A DNA stretch of 64,000 nt from Pantoea sp. A4 (GCF_000295955.2 NZ_ALXE01000026.1:62001-126000), one strand, 5' to 3'; numbered from the stretch's first letter, positions 1 to 10,342 are shown. Program-made: numbers and translations. Notes: generated by a model from the letters alone, not told the origin.

Positions 1-533
1 GCTTGTGCCATCCGCCAGCAGTTTGGCCCGCATTTCGCCAACGCCAGGGGTTGTCCGGCGTTGCCCAACGCGCTCAGGGGTTTATCGCCGAGAGGAAAAC
101 GCCACTGCGCCTGAGCGGATGTGGTATCTACCTGGAGTAGCAGCACACCCTGGGCAGTACGCAGCAGCATAGATTGCTGATCCGCCGCTACCGTCGCACT
201 TTGTATGGGCGCATTCAGCGGCAGTATCGAGCCGGTAGACGGCTTGTCCAGGGGGATCAGTGCTGCATTGCCGCTGGCACCAATACGCCAGCCCACACTG
301 CCACTGTTGCCCAGAGCCACCAGCGGAGATTTATCTTGCAGCGGTTGCGCCTGCCCTTGATGCAGAGAGGGCGACGAAAACAGCGGCAGCACCACCCAAA
401 TCAGCCAGAAAAACAGCAGCATCATCAATAGCAAAATGGCCATGCCACAACTGCTGATCAGTCGTCGGGCAAAGCTGTCCAGCCAGCGTCTGCGGCGGTC
501 ACTATAGTGAACAGGAATGTGATTAAGGCTCAT
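1..533 (-). CDS. PstC-like phosphate ABC transporter permease, N-terminal part (runs off the window)
   Basis: Read leftwards from an ATG at 533-531, this frame stays open to the window edge (about 177 codons). It begins with a basic N-terminus, then one strong membrane segment near residues 31-50 ending in a WVVLPLF motif. A polar, probably periplasmic stretch follows. The layout matches the long PstC-type permeases that lie upstream of ppk in several enterobacteria and pseudomonads; the transport domain would lie outside the window. It is divergent from ppk, which suits a shared phosphate theme. At the extreme left (about 1-50) the in-frame translation becomes unusual, with two Cys and CWRM, whereas the next frame reads MRAKLLADGTS. 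A one-base deletion there is possible but unproven. The family call is from memory of the motif and neighbourhood. Confidence 0.6.
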   Translation of the reverse strand, partial: MSLNHIPVHYSDRRRRWLDSFARRLISSCGMAILLLMMLLFFWLIWVVLPLFSSPSLHQGQAQPLQDKSPLVALGNSGSVGWRIGASGNAALIPLDKPSTGSILPLNAPIQSATVAADQQSMLLRTAQGVLLLQVDTTSAQAQWRFPLGDKPLSALGNAGQPLALAKCGPNCWRMAQ

Positions 534-611
534 GCATACCAGTGAAGCGGAAAATAAAACGCTATGTTGCCCGTAGCCGATTGATAAGACAACCATTGAC
601 GTTGGACAACG

Positions 612-629
612 CTGCCATACTCTCGCCAT
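612..629 (+). promoter_or_regulatory. candidate Pho box between the PstC-like gene and ppk
   Basis: CTGCCAT (612-618), four bases, then TCGCCAT (623-629) resembles the two 7-bp halves of a PhoB box with the usual 11-bp repeat spacing. It lies in the divergent intergenic region between a phosphate permease-like gene and ppk, where PhoB control would be expected. The second half has two mismatches to CTGTCAT, so this is only a candidate. Confidence 0.35.
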
Positions 630-748
630 AATGGACGTGGATAGTAAGCTCCGGTACTGAGAAAGTGAGTGAGGCGGGTGCTGATCCCTACAGCATCAAC
701 AAGAAAGCGGGACTACGCCTCATCCTGCAACCGCAATATGGAGTGAGA

Positions 749-2809
749 ATGGGTCAGGAAAAGCTGTATATAGAAAAAGAATTAAGCTGGTTGTCTTTTA
801 ACGAACGCGTCTTACAGGAAGCGGCCGATAAATCAAATCCACTTATTGAAAGGATGCGTTTTCTCGGGATCTATTCCAACAACCTCGATGAGTTTTACAA
901 AGTCCGCTTTGCCGATCTCAAACGCCGCATCTTAATCGGTGAAGAGCAAGGCACGCCCGGCCCGCTGCGCCATCTACTTAAAAAAATTCAGCAGCGCGTC
1001 ATGAAATCCGAGCATGAATTCGATGCCCTCTACAATGAACTGCTGCTGGAGATGGCACGTAATCAGATCTTCCTGATTAACGAACGCCAGCTCTCGCCTA
1101 ATCAGCAGGTGTGGCTGCGTCACTACTTCAAGCATGAACTGCGTCAGCACATCACACCGATTCTGGTGAACCACGATACCGACCTGACGGAATTCCTCAA
1201 AGATGACTACACCTACCTCGCGGTAGAGATCATCCGTGGCGACAGCATTCGCTACGCGCTGCTGGAGATCCCTTCCGATAAGGTTCCCCGTTTCGTGAAC
1301 CTGCCGGCTGAATCCCCGCGCCGCCGCAAGCCAATGATTCTGTTGGATAACATCCTGCGTTATTGCCTGGATGAAATCTTTAAAGGCTTCTTCGACTACG
1401 ATGCGTTAAACGCCTATTCGATGAAGATGACGCGCGATGCCGAATATGACCTGGTGACCGAGATGGAATCCAGCCTGCTGGAACTGATGTCCTCCAGCCT
1501 CAAGCAGCGTCTCACGGCCGAACCGGTCCGCTTTGTTTATCAGCGCGATATGCCCGATGCCATGGTTGAAATGCTGCGCGGTAAGTTCAGCATCTCCACC
1601 TTTGACTCCGTGGTGCCAGGTGGCCGCTACCACAACTTCAAAGACTTCATCGGCTTCCCGAACGTGGGTAAAAGCAACCTGGTGAATCGCCCGATGCCGC
1701 CGATCCGCCATATTGGTTTTGATGGTTTCCGCAATGGCTTCGATGCTATCCGTAATCGTGATGTGCTGCTCTACTACCCGTATCACACCTTTGAGCACGT
1801 GTTGGAGTTGCTGCGCCAGGCGTCATTTGACCCGAGCGTGCTGGCGATAAAGATCAATATTTATCGCGTGGCGAAAAACTCCCGCATCATGGATGCGATG
1901 ATCCACGCCGCCTACAACGGTAAAAAAGTGACGGTGGTGGTTGAGCTCCAGGCGCGCTTCGATGAAGAAGCCAACATTCTCTGGGCTAAACGCCTGACGG
2001 AAGCCGGTGTACACGTTATCTTCTCTGCGCCGGGCCTGAAGATTCATGCCAAGCTGTTCCTGATTTCTCGTCGCGAAGGTGAAGAGATCGTCCGTTATGC
2101 CCATATCGGCACCGGTAACTTCAACGAAAAAACCGCGCGCCTGTATACTGACTATTCCCTGTTAACCGCCGATGCACGCATTACCAACGAAGTGCGCCGC
2201 GTGTTTAACTTCATCGAAAACCCGTACCGCCCGGTCAACTTCGAGCATCTGATGGTGTCACCGCAGAACTCGCGCCAAATGCTGTACCAGTTGATTGATG
2301 CCGAGATCGCCAACGCCCAGCAAGGGTTGCAGGCGGGCATCACACTGAAGATTAATAACCTGGTGGATAACGGCCTGGTTGATCGTCTGTATGCCGCTTC
2401 CGGTGCCGGGGTGAAAATCAATCTGTTAGTGCGCGGCATGTGCTCATTGATCCCTGACTTACCGGGTATCAGTGAAAATATTCGCGTTACCAGCATTCTT
2501 GACCGTTACCTGGAACACGACCGCGTCTATATTTTTGATAATGCCGGCGATAAAAAAGTCTTCCTCTCTTCGGCAGACTGGATGACGCGCAACATTGATT
2601 ACCGTATCGAAGTGGCAGTATCGATCCTTGATCCACGCCTCAAACAGCGCATTCTCGATATCATTGCGCTCCAGCTTGGCGACACGGTCAAAGCACGTAT
2701 CGTGGACAAAGAACTGGCCAACAGCTACGTACCGCGCGGCAACCGCCGTAAAGTTCGCTCGCAGTTAGCTATTTATGATTATATTAAGCAACTCGAACAG
2801 CCAGAATGA
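749..2809 (+). CDS. ppk: polyphosphate kinase 1
   Basis: Encodes 686 residues, almost the same length as E. coli Ppk (688) and alike throughout. The enzyme reversibly makes inorganic polyphosphate from the gamma phosphate of ATP and is membrane-associated. The autophosphorylated histidine is His433 in GLKIHAKLF, and the second active-site histidine is His590 in [10 protein letters not shown]; both lie in the phospholipase-D-like C-terminal domains. An upstream in-frame start at 665 would add 28 residues that do not look like the family. The ATG at 749 follows a GGAGTGAG ribosome site and gives the conserved [14 protein letters not shown] start. The stop overlaps the ppx start by four bases, so the two are translationally coupled. 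Confidence 0.97.
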   Translation: MGQEKLYIEKELSWLSFNERVLQEAADKSNPLIERMRFLGIYSNNLDEFYKVRFADLKRRILIGEEQGTPGPLRHLLKKIQQRVMKSEHEFDALYNELLLEMARNQIFLINERQLSPNQQVWLRHYFKHELRQHITPILVNHDTDLTEFLKDDYTYLAVEIIRGDSIRYALLEIPSDKVPRFVNLPAESPRRRKPMILLDNILRYCLDEIFKGFFDYDALNAYSMKMTRDAEYDLVTEMESSLLELMSSSLKQRLTAEPVRFVYQRDMPDAMVEMLRGKFSISTFDSVVPGGRYHNFKDFIGFPNVGKSNLVNRPMPPIRHIGFDGFRNGFDAIRNRDVLLYYPYHTFEHVLELLRQASFDPSVLAIKINIYRVAKNSRIMDAMIHAAYNGKKVTVVVELQARFDEEANILWAKRLTEAGVHVIFSAPGLKIHAKLFLISRREGEEIVRYAHIGTGNFNEKTARLYTDYSLLTADARITNEVRRVFNFIENPYRPVNFEHLMVSPQNSRQMLYQLIDAEIANAQQGLQAGITLKINNLVDNGLVDRLYAASGAGVKINLLVRGMCSLIPDLPGISENIRVTSILDRYLEHDRVYIFDNAGDKKVFLSSADWMTRNIDYRIEVAVSILDPRLKQRILDIIALQLGDTVKARIVDKELANSYVPRGNRRKVRSQLAIYDYIKQLEQPE

Positions 2810-4347
2810 CGCCTATGCCCATCTCAAACAACACAACGCCGAAGCCGCAGGAATTTGCCGCTATCGACCTGGGTTCAAACAGTTTTCACATGGTGATTGC
2901 ACGCGTCGTGGACGGTGCAATTCAGGTGCTGGGACGCCTGAAGCAGCGCGTTCATCTGGCTGATGGCCTTGATGCTAACAATCGCCTCAGCGACGAAGCC
3001 ATGGAGCGTGGTCTGAGCTGCCTCGCCCTGTTTGCCGAACGTTTACAGGGTTTTAGCGCCAGCAACGTGACCATTGTGGGTACCCATACCCTGCGTCAGG
3101 CGGTGAATGCCGATACCTTCCTTAAACGTGCCGAAGAGGTGATCCCTTTTCCTATTGAAGTGATCTCCGGCAACGAAGAGGCGCGTCTGATCTTTATGGG
3201 CGTGGAACACACCCAGCCACAGAAAGGCCGTAAGCTGGTCATTGATATCGGCGGCGGTTCCACAGAAATGGTGATCGGCGAGGATTTCGAACCGCAGCTG
3301 GTAGAAAGTCGCCGTATGGGCTGTGTCAGCTTTGCCCAGCTCTATTTCCAAAAAGGTGAAATCTCCGCAGATAACTTCCGTCGCGCACGTCTGGCGGCGG
3401 CGCAGAAGCTGGAAACCCTGGCATGGCAATATCGCCTGCACGGCTGGCAATATGCTCTGGGGGCCTCTGGCACCATCAAAGCTGCCTTTGAAGTTCTGCT
3501 GGCGATGGGTGAGAAAGAGAAAGTCATTACCCCCGAGCTGTTGGACAAGCTGAGTGACGAAGTGCTGAAGCATAAATCATTTGATGCACTCAGCCTGCCG
3601 GGCCTGTCAGAAGATCGTAAGTCCGTCTTTGTGCCCGGGCTGGCCATTTTACGCGGCGTATTTGATGCGCTGGCGATTCGCGAACTGAACTACTCAGATG
3701 GCGCGCTGCGTGAAGGCGTGCTGTATGAGATGGAAGGCCGTTTCCGCCATCGTGATATTCGCAGCCGCACCGCGCAAAGCCTTGGCAATCAATATGCTAT
3801 TGATAATGACCAGGCAAAACGCGTACTGGAAACCACCGACAGCCTGTATCAACAGTGGCTGGAGCAGAACGAAAAGCTGGGCAACCCGCAGCTTGCCGCA
3901 CTACTGCGTTGGGCCGCCATGCTGCATGAAGTTGGGCTGACCATTAACCACAGCGGGATGCAGCGCCACTCGGCGTATATTCTGCAAAACAGCAATATGC
4001 CAGGCTTCAATCAGGATCAACAGCTACTGCTGGCGGCACTGGTGCGCTTCCACCGTAAGGCGATCAAAGTCGACGATCTGCCGCGCGTCACCTTGTTCCG
4101 CAAAAAGCAGTTCCTGCCGCTGATTTTCCTGCTGCGCCTCGGTACGTTGCTGAACAATCAACGCCAGGCCACCACGCGCCCAGAGTCTCTGATCCTGAAA
4201 ACAGATGACGGCCACTGGACGCTGGTGTTCCCACAGGGTTACTTCAGCCAGAATAATTTGGTGCAGCTCGATCTGGAGCGTGAGCAGAGCTACTGGAATG
4301 ATGTCACCGGCTGGAAACTGTTGCTGGAAGAGGCCGATGCCCCATGA
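2806..4347 (+). CDS. ppx: exopolyphosphatase
   Basis: 513 residues, the same length as E. coli Ppx. It removes terminal phosphates processively from long polyphosphate chains and so counteracts Ppk. It belongs to the Ppx/GppA branch of the ASKHA ATPase fold: phosphate-1 motif [10 protein letters not shown] near residues 22-31 and phosphate-2 motif [14 protein letters not shown] near 145-158. An HD-like C-terminal domain contains MLHEVGL and RHSAYIL. The start overlaps ppk as ATGA; an alternative ATG lies three codons later. The 3' end overlaps tehB in the same way, so ppk-ppx-tehB read as one transcript. Confidence 0.97.
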   Translation: MTPMPISNNTTPKPQEFAAIDLGSNSFHMVIARVVDGAIQVLGRLKQRVHLADGLDANNRLSDEAMERGLSCLALFAERLQGFSASNVTIVGTHTLRQAVNADTFLKRAEEVIPFPIEVISGNEEARLIFMGVEHTQPQKGRKLVIDIGGGSTEMVIGEDFEPQLVESRRMGCVSFAQLYFQKGEISADNFRRARLAAAQKLETLAWQYRLHGWQYALGASGTIKAAFEVLLAMGEKEKVITPELLDKLSDEVLKHKSFDALSLPGLSEDRKSVFVPGLAILRGVFDALAIRELNYSDGALREGVLYEMEGRFRHRDIRSRTAQSLGNQYAIDNDQAKRVLETTDSLYQQWLEQNEKLGNPQLAALLRWAAMLHEVGLTINHSGMQRHSAYILQNSNMPGFNQDQQLLLAALVRFHRKAIKVDDLPRVTLFRKKQFLPLIFLLRLGTLLNNQRQATTRPESLILKTDDGHWTLVFPQGYFSQNNLVQLDLEREQSYWNDVTGWKLLLEEADAP

Positions 4348-4937
4348 AAGCGGATAGCTACTTTGCCGAAACCTGGGGCCTGACCGCCCCGCATTCGGAA
4401 GTGCTGGAAGCATTGCCGCTGCTACCTGTGGGTAAAGCACTCGATCTGGGCTGTGGGCAGGGACGTAATAGCCTGTTCCTTAATCAGCACGGCTTTGACG
4501 TGACGGCCTGGGACCAGAACCCGCAGAGCCTGGCGCGGTTGAATGAGATTATCGCGCAGGAAGGTTTGCAGGGCATCAGCACTGAACTGCGCGATCTCAA
4601 CCAGACGCGTTTTAATGGTGCTTATGAACTGGTCCTTTCCAGCGTGGTGATGATGTTTTTGCAGCCGGAGACCATTCCCCAGCTGATTGCCGATATGCAG
4701 GCCAGTACGGTGAAATATGGCTATAACCTGATCATTGCCGCGATGAGCACGGATGATTTCCCCTGCCCGGTGGATTTTCCGTTTACCTTCCGCTCAGGCG
4801 AGTTAAGCAATTACTACCGTAACTGGCACATTGTGAAGTACAACGAGCACCCCGGTGAGCTGCATAAAACCGATGCAGAGGGCAATCGCATCCGCTGTCG
4901 CTTTGCCACCCTTTTAGCGCAGAAAGCCAGCTATTAA
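4344..4937 (+). CDS. tehB: TehB-type tellurite methyltransferase
   Basis: 197 residues, the length of E. coli TehB. It is a class I SAM-dependent methyltransferase; the SAM-binding motif is [11 protein letters not shown] near residues 33-43. Family blocks [35 protein letters not shown] and [15 protein letters not shown] are present. TehB-type proteins use SAM to detoxify tellurite and related oxyanions. The TehA membrane partner is not adjacent. Coupling to ppx by an ATGA overlap puts it in the polyphosphate operon, an arrangement differing from E. coli, where ppk-ppx is separate from tehAB. Confidence 0.88.
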   Translation: MKADSYFAETWGLTAPHSEVLEALPLLPVGKALDLGCGQGRNSLFLNQHGFDVTAWDQNPQSLARLNEIIAQEGLQGISTELRDLNQTRFNGAYELVLSSVVMMFLQPETIPQLIADMQASTVKYGYNLIIAAMSTDDFPCPVDFPFTFRSGELSNYYRNWHIVKYNEHPGELHKTDAEGNRIRCRFATLLAQKASY

Positions 4938-5061
4938 CCCGCCTTGCAGGTCGCAGCCGCGGCCTGCAAAATTGAATGTTTTTTCATCAATGTTTGCTTT
5001 CACCTGTGAGTTATGTCTAAATGTTGCTATCGCCCGTTATGGGTCTCAACAGGAACTTCGC

Positions 5062-5247
5062 GTGAACAGCGCCATTTCATCTCGACGACGTAAGAATGCC
5101 GGCAGTATGACCCGCATTGTGTTGCTGATTAGTTTTCTTATTCTCTTCAGTCGTTTGATCTTTATTCTGCCCGCTGCTTTCGAGCACCATCAGCAAAAAA
5201 ACTCTGCGCCCCCGGCAACCAGCACTGTACTGAGCGATACGCGGTAA
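5062..5247 (+). CDS. yfgG: YfgG family small inner-membrane protein
   Basis: A 61-residue product starting at GTG (5062), preceded by AGGAA. It has a short basic N-terminus (SSRRRKNAG) and one membrane segment in MTRIVLLISFLILFSRLIF, then EHHQQKN. This matches the core of E. coli YfgG, which also lies downstream of ppx. YfgG has been linked to nickel/cobalt stress tolerance, but the mechanism is not evident from sequence. The longer frame from 4972 adds an N-terminus unlike the family. An internal ATG at 5107 is another possible start. Confidence 0.75.
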   Translation: MNSAISSRRRKNAGSMTRIVLLISFLILFSRLIFILPAAFEHHQQKNSAPPATSTVLSDTR

Positions 5248-5372
5248 CGTAATACGCACGGCATTTTTTGCTGCTGTCTACCGGTAGCTGCCCAGCTGTG
5301 CCTCTCGCCCGGTCATTTTATGCTGCTGTAACCACTCGGCTGATTTTATCTGCCTGCTGTATTGGCTCGTGC

Positions 5373-5888
5373 CTATTCCAGAGTGTCACTGCTGCTGATG
5401 CCGTAATGTGCCACTGCCTGCTGCAAATTGAGACGTAGAGTTACCTGCGCCACTTCCTGCACGGCCTCGGGCACGCGGTAATGACCACGGCCGTTTAGCC
5501 ACGCCAGTACATCAGCCAGATGCCAGATACTGGCCTTCCCCTCGTGAACTGGCAGCGGAAATGCCGGGCTATGCGCCAGCATCAGTTTGCGCATGTTCTG
5601 TCGTGAGACACCGATGATTTCAGCAACATCGGTTAAACCGACAAAATCCGGGGCAGCTTCTGTCAACCGCACACCGGGGATTGCGGTATTTACGTCTCGT
5701 AAGGCGCTGAACAGGGCTTGCCGGGCCGTTGCGGCGCTGCGGGTAAATTCAAGTGCCAGCTTACCGGCAACGCCTGAGCCTACTAACGCGTCATCACAGC
5801 CCGCTGCGGCTAACTGCTCAATCAGTTGATCGACATTATGTGCAGCCGACGGCAACTGAAAAGTCAGCGTAAAACAGTACTCCTGCAT
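5373..5888 (-). CDS. helix-turn-helix DNA-binding protein of unknown role
   Basis: 171 residues. The N-terminal half (about 1-75) is a small alpha/beta region with no motif I can name. Residues about 80-140 contain a MerR/AlpA-like helix-turn-helix (DFVGLTDVAEIIGVSRQNMRKLML followed by FPLPVHEGKASIWHLADVLAWL), the pattern of proteins that read a DNA groove with a winged helix. It stands alone, oriented away from the divergent idn operon, with a GGAGTG ribosome site just upstream. It could be a local regulator, but nothing visible ties it to the idn genes. I do not recognise a named family. Confidence 0.6.
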   Translation of the reverse strand: MQEYCFTLTFQLPSAAHNVDQLIEQLAAAGCDDALVGSGVAGKLALEFTRSAATARQALFSALRDVNTAIPGVRLTEAAPDFVGLTDVAEIIGVSRQNMRKLMLAHSPAFPLPVHEGKASIWHLADVLAWLNGRGHYRVPEAVQEVAQVTLRLNLQQAVAHYGISSSDTLE

Positions 5889-6085
5889 AACTTCACTCCT
5901 TTTATTAATGCATCACCTTATCGGGTTAGACTTCGGGTGTCAATTGACAACCATGCTTAATTTTGCGGTTATTTTGCCCAAAATCAGCGGCCAATACAGT
6001 GTGAAAGCACAGAACTGGAAAGCCGCGCGCAAACATTCTCAAGCGCAGCGCGTCTGGTCTGATGACTGAGTGATGTCCCGGTCAC

Positions 6086-6113
6086 GTTATGCGTAACATC
6101 CCTGCCGTAACAT
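6086..6113 (+). promoter_or_regulatory. candidate GntR/IdnR-type operator upstream of idnD
   Basis: GTTA-TGCG-TAAC (6086-6097), continuing as AACAT, resembles the ATGTTA-N4-TAACAT palindrome bound by GntR and IdnR in gluconate and idonate genes. A second half site, CCGTAACAT, follows at 6105-6113. It lies about 100 bp before idnD. No idnR is present in the window, so the regulator would act in trans. Confidence 0.5.
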
Positions 6114-6120
6114 CTTTTTC

Positions 6121-6136
6121 AGTGAGTTAGCTCACA
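6121..6136 (+). promoter_or_regulatory. CRP-cAMP binding site upstream of idnD
   Basis: AGTGA-GTTAGC-TCACA is a near-consensus CRP site (TGTGA-N6-TCACA with one mismatch). It sits about 62 bp before the idnD start, consistent with catabolite activation of the idonate operon, as known for the E. coli idn genes. Confidence 0.65.
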
Positions 6137-6197
6137 GTTTTAATCTCGCGTAAGCCCTGAAATAAGACTTTTGTCAGCACCGTTACAGGGTAGATTT

Positions 6198-7229
6198 ATG
6201 CAACTCGAAACAGAATCCTGCGTTATTCAGGGCAAAGAGCAGGTCGAAGTCATTAAGCAACAGGTGGAATATCACGGCCAGGGTACGCTGGTGCGTATTA
6301 CGCGCGGCGGTATTTGTGGTTCTGATTTGCACTACTATCAACACGGCAAAGTCGGCGATTACACCGTCAAAATGCCGATGATTCTTGGTCATGAAGTGAT
6401 CGGTTACGTGGTGGAAAGTGATAATCCACAGCTGGCTCCGCAGCAGAAAGTGGCGATCAACCCTTCCAAACCGTGCGGCAAGTGCAAGTACTGCGAGCGC
6501 GATCAGGAAAACCAGTGCGTCGCAATGCGCTTTTTCGGCAGTGCCATGTACACCCCGCACGTTGATGGCGGCTTCACCCAATTTAAAGTGGTCGATAGCG
6601 CGCAGTGCGTTCCCTATCCGAATGATGCCCCCGATGAAGTGATGGTCTTCGCCGAACCTTTAGCCGTCTGCATCCATGCTACACAGCAAGGTGGTGAGAT
6701 GAGCGGCAAGCGCGTCTTCATTTCCGGTGTTGGCCCGATTGGCTGCTTGATTGCCGCCGCGGCAAAAGCGCGTGGAGCCGCTGAAATCGTCTGTAGCGAT
6801 GTAAGCGAGCGCTCACTGGGTATGGCAAAACAGATGGGGGCAACTCACACGCTGCACGCGGCAGAAGGCGACTTCAGTGCTTACACCGCAGACAAAGGCT
6901 ACTTTGATGTGGTCTTTGAAGCTTCCGGACACCCCTCTTCCATTCAGCGCTGCCTTGATGTGGTGTGTGCCAAAGGCACCCTGGTGCAGGTGGGAATGGG
7001 CGGAGCCGTGCCAAACTTCCCGATCATGCAGCTGATTGCAAAAGAGGTGCAGCTGGTGGGTTCGTTCCGTTTTACCCATGAATTTAACACCGCCGTCACC
7101 TGGTTGGCTGAAGGTGTCATCGATCCGCGTCCGCTGTTCAGTGGCGCTTATGACTGGCAGGAAGTGGATGCCGCACTGCAATTCGCCGGGGACAAAACCC
7201 GTGCAGCCAAAGTTCAGCTGACTTTTTAA
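6198..7229 (+). CDS. idnD: L-idonate 5-dehydrogenase
   Basis: 343 residues from the ATG at 6198, identical in length to E. coli IdnD; the in-frame start at 6171 would add nine uncharacteristic residues. It is a zinc-dependent medium-chain dehydrogenase that interconverts L-idonate and 5-keto-D-gluconate with NAD(P). Visible features are the catalytic zinc ligand region ITRGGICGSDLHYY and GHEVIG. The structural-zinc cysteines lie in KPCGKCKYCERDQENQC. The Rossmann motif is SGVGPIGCL near residue 177. It is the first gene of idnD-idnO-idnT, behind the CRP-like and GntR/IdnR-like sites. Confidence 0.95.
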   Translation: MQLETESCVIQGKEQVEVIKQQVEYHGQGTLVRITRGGICGSDLHYYQHGKVGDYTVKMPMILGHEVIGYVVESDNPQLAPQQKVAINPSKPCGKCKYCERDQENQCVAMRFFGSAMYTPHVDGGFTQFKVVDSAQCVPYPNDAPDEVMVFAEPLAVCIHATQQGGEMSGKRVFISGVGPIGCLIAAAAKARGAAEIVCSDVSERSLGMAKQMGATHTLHAAEGDFSAYTADKGYFDVVFEASGHPSSIQRCLDVVCAKGTLVQVGMGGAVPNFPIMQLIAKEVQLVGSFRFTHEFNTAVTWLAEGVIDPRPLFSGAYDWQEVDAALQFAGDKTRAAKVQLTF

Positions 7230-7241
7230 CGGAGCATCGCC

Positions 7242-8006
7242 ATGAGTACACTTTTCTCTTTAGCGGGCAAACGCGCCCTGATTACCGGTTCTGCTCGCGG
7301 CATCGGTCTGTTACTGGCTACCGGTCTGGCTGAAGCCGGGGCGGAAGTGATCATCAACGCCACCACGGCCGCAGGCGCGGAAAAAGCGGCGGCACAGTTG
7401 AGTGAACAGGGTTTTACTGCCCACGCCTGCGCGTTTGATGTCACCGATGCCGCAGCTGTAGAAGCCGCAATTGAACACATTGAGCGAGACATTGGTCAGA
7501 TTGACATTCTGATTAATAACGCCGGCATTCAACGTCGTCGCCCGTTCCTTGAGTTCCCGGAACAAGACTGGCACGACGTGATCGCCGTGAACCAGACGGC
7601 GGTGTTCTTTGTGTCTCAGGCCGTTGCCAAACGCATGGCTACTCGCCAGCAGGGTAAAATCATTAACATCGGTTCAATGCAGAGTGAGCTGGGCCGCGAC
7701 ACCATTACGCCATACGCCGCCTCTAAAGGTGCCGTAACCATGCTGACCCGTGGTATGTGCGTTGAACTGGCGCGCCACAACATTCAAATCAATGCCATCG
7801 CCCCTGGCTATTTCGTCACCGAAATGACGCAACCGCTGGCCGATGACCAGGCCTTTACCGCCTGGTTAACCAAGCGCACCCCTGCCGCGCGTTGGGGAAA
7901 ACCTGAAGAGTTGATCGGGGCCGCAGTTTTTCTCTCCTCCCGCGCCTCCGACTTCGTCAATGGTCACTTACTCTTTGTAGATGGCGGTATGCGCGTCGCC
8001 GTCTAA
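7242..8006 (+). CDS. idnO: gluconate 5-dehydrogenase (5-ketogluconate reductase)
   Basis: 254 residues, a classical short-chain dehydrogenase. It reduces 5-keto-D-gluconate to D-gluconate, the step after IdnD. The nucleotide-binding motif TGSARGIG is near residues 16-23, the NNAG motif near 90, and the catalytic Tyr-Lys pair in TPYAASKGAV with the Ser in GSMQSELG. It follows idnD by 12 bp with a GGAG ribosome site, so it is in the same operon. Its product feeds gluconate kinase, which is not in the window. Confidence 0.94.
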   Translation: MSTLFSLAGKRALITGSARGIGLLLATGLAEAGAEVIINATTAAGAEKAAAQLSEQGFTAHACAFDVTDAAAVEAAIEHIERDIGQIDILINNAGIQRRRPFLEFPEQDWHDVIAVNQTAVFFVSQAVAKRMATRQQGKIINIGSMQSELGRDTITPYAASKGAVTMLTRGMCVELARHNIQINAIAPGYFVTEMTQPLADDQAFTAWLTKRTPAARWGKPEELIGAAVFLSSRASDFVNGHLLFVDGGMRVAV

Positions 8007-8072
8007 CCCCTGAGCGCGGGTTGCCGCGCCAGGTTTTTCTCTGCCTCTGATAATAATGATAAGGAAAATTCC

Positions 8073-9392
8073 ATGCCTATAACGATTATCGTTTTTGGCG
8101 TCCTGCTGTTACTGCTGTTGATGATCGTCTTTAAGGTCAACGGCTTCATTGCTCTGGTGTTTGTTGCCGCCGTTGTGGGTATCGCAGAAGGTATGACGCC
8201 ACTGGCGGCTGTCGCCTCTATCCAAAAGGGGATCGGTTCGACCCTCGGCGGGCTGGCGATGATTCTGGCTTTCGGTGCCATGCTCGGGCGACTGGTGTCC
8301 GATACCGGAGCCGCACAGCGCATCGCCAGCACCCTGATTAACGCTTTTGGCAAACAGCGTTTGCAGTGGGCACTGATGATTACCGGCCTGATTGTCGGCC
8401 TGGCGATGTTCTATGAAGTGGGCTTTGTTTTGCTGCTGCCGCTGGTGTTTACCATCGTCGCGGCTTCTGGCTTACCGCTGCTGTATGTCGGTGTGCCGAT
8501 GGTTGCCGCGCTTTCGGTCACCCACTGCTTCCTGCCGCCGCACCCAGGTCCAACGGCGATCGCCACGATCTTTGGTGCTAATTTAGGCACGACGCTGCTG
8601 TACGGACTGATCATCACCATCCCTACCGTGATCGTCGCGGGTCCACTGTTCTCTCGCTTCCTGAAAAATTTCGAAAAATCACCGCCAGAAGGCCTGTATA
8701 ACCCGAAAATTTTCACTGAAGAGGAGATGCCAGGCTTCGGCACCAGTATTTTTGCGGCGATCATCCCTGTAGTGCTGATGGCTCTGGCTGCGGTGTGTGA
8801 ACTGACGATGCCGAAAGAGAGTGGCATCAGGCAGTTCTTCGAGTTTGTCGGTAATCCCGCTGTCGCGTTGTTTATCTCCGTCGTGTTAGGTGTTTTCACC
8901 CTGGGATTACGTAATGGCCGTTCTATCGGCGACGTCATGGAGATGTGCGGCAGCTCGATTGCGGCCATCGCGATGATTGTGTTTATCATCGCGGGCGGCG
9001 GTGCCTTTAAGCAGGTCCTGGTAGACAGCGGCGTGGGTGATTATATTGCCAATATGATGAAAGGTTCTTCACTTTCACCCCTGCTGATGTGCTGGACCGT
9101 TGCCGCCATGCTGCGCGTGGCCCTGGGTTCAGCGACCGTCGCAGCCATCACCACCGCCGGGATTGTTACGCCAATTATTGCTGTAACACACACCGATCCG
9201 GCATTGATGGTGTTAGCCGTTGGTTCCGGCAGCGTTATCGCTTCACACGTCAATGACCCCGGCTTCTGGCTGTTCAAAGGGTACTTTAACCTGAGTGTGG
9301 TGGAGACGCTGAAAACCTGGACGGTGATGGAAACCCTGATCTCAGTTCTCGGCTTAGCGGGCGTGTTAATTCTGAATGCCGTGCTGCACTGA
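8073..9392 (+). CDS. idnT: gluconate/idonate:H+ symporter, GntP family
   Basis: 439 residues, the same as E. coli IdnT and strongly alike from KVNGFIALV to the C-terminal LINAVLH-like end. A polytopic inner-membrane protein of about 12-14 hydrophobic segments. Family signature stretches include HCFLPPHPGPTAIA and GSVIASHVNDPGFWLF. It imports L-idonate, 5-ketogluconate and gluconate. A GGAAAA ribosome site lies just before the ATG and a 66 bp gap separates it from idnO. Periplasmic Gcd makes gluconate, so the nearby gcd could supply a substrate. Confidence 0.94.
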   Translation: MPITIIVFGVLLLLLLMIVFKVNGFIALVFVAAVVGIAEGMTPLAAVASIQKGIGSTLGGLAMILAFGAMLGRLVSDTGAAQRIASTLINAFGKQRLQWALMITGLIVGLAMFYEVGFVLLLPLVFTIVAASGLPLLYVGVPMVAALSVTHCFLPPHPGPTAIATIFGANLGTTLLYGLIITIPTVIVAGPLFSRFLKNFEKSPPEGLYNPKIFTEEEMPGFGTSIFAAIIPVVLMALAAVCELTMPKESGIRQFFEFVGNPAVALFISVVLGVFTLGLRNGRSIGDVMEMCGSSIAAIAMIVFIIAGGGAFKQVLVDSGVGDYIANMMKGSSLSPLLMCWTVAAMLRVALGSATVAAITTAGIVTPIIAVTHTDPALMVLAVGSGSVIASHVNDPGFWLFKGYFNLSVVETLKTWTVMETLISVLGLAGVLILNAVLH

Positions 9393-9493
9393 TTGATGAA
9401 ATCCACAGGGAAGTGGATTTAAAAGCGGTGTTAAATGCCCAACGGGCATGGCAGGATAGATTCCCCTGTCTTGTTGCTGACTCCCAATGGAAT

Positions 9494-10342
9494 ATGAAGA
9501 CGCCGGACCACCCCAACACCAGGCATGACTGGGTAGATTTTCATCGTGACGACGAGACGGGCATTGAGAGTATCAATGCGCATTTTCGCGGTCACGCCTA
9601 CGACCCGCACGACCACGATGAAATCCTGGTGGGCGTCACTCAGCAGGGTTTGCAACGCTTTAACTGCCACCGAACATTACATACCAGCACACCTGGGCGC
9701 GCCATTTTGATTGAACCAGGGGCGGTGCATGATGGACATGCACCAGATGCCGAAGGTTTTACCTATGCCATGTTGTATCTGCCTCAGCACTGGGTGACTG
9801 AGATAATGCAACGGCGCGGACTGGGCGATGCTTCTGCGATGGAAGCCGCTTTCCAGCACACGTTGACCGATGATGCCCAACTGATCATGGCAATCCAGCA
9901 GGCATTTTTTGCCGTACACCATCAGGAAGGCCGCCTGGCGCGCGATCAGACGCTAGACCACCTGATATCACTGCTTTCACGTCATATTGCGACAAAGCCC
10001 CTCTCCACCGCGAATCACTCCCTGATGCAGATGTACCAACTGCGAGACTATCTGCATGACCGTATGCATCTGGATGTTGGTCTCGATGAGCTGGCACGCC
10101 ATGCCGGTATTGATCGCTTTCGCCTCAGCCGCCAGTTTAAACAGGCGTTCGGCCAGACTCCCCACGCCTACCTGGTGCGCTTACGGCTACGTACCGCACG
10201 CGTTCTGTTAGCCATGGGTAACGAGCCCGCACAGGTCGCCTGCGATGTCGGCTTTGCGGACCAAAGCCATATGGGGCGCTGGTTCCAGCGCGCTTATCGC
10301 CTCTCCCCTGCCAGCTATCAACGCGCTGCACAAACGTTCTAG
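9494..10342 (+). CDS. AraC family transcriptional regulator
   Basis: 282 residues from the ATG at 9494; an upstream GTG at 9413 would give 309, but the shorter form starts cleanly at the ligand-binding domain. The N-terminal cupin-like AraC-binding domain carries GHAYDPHDHDEILVGV and PGRAILIEPGAVHDGHA. The C-terminal double helix-turn-helix covers the last 100 residues: LDELARHAGIDRFRLSRQF, then VACDVGFADQSHMGRWF. It is 102 bp after idnT and just before a DUF2000 gene. AraC-DUF2000 pairs are common, so it may control that gene rather than idn. The effector is unknown. Confidence 0.85.
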   Translation: MKTPDHPNTRHDWVDFHRDDETGIESINAHFRGHAYDPHDHDEILVGVTQQGLQRFNCHRTLHTSTPGRAILIEPGAVHDGHAPDAEGFTYAMLYLPQHWVTEIMQRRGLGDASAMEAAFQHTLTDDAQLIMAIQQAFFAVHHQEGRLARDQTLDHLISLLSRHIATKPLSTANHSLMQMYQLRDYLHDRMHLDVGLDELARHAGIDRFRLSRQFKQAFGQTPHAYLVRLRLRTARVLLAMGNEPAQVACDVGFADQSHMGRWFQRAYRLSPASYQRAAQTF

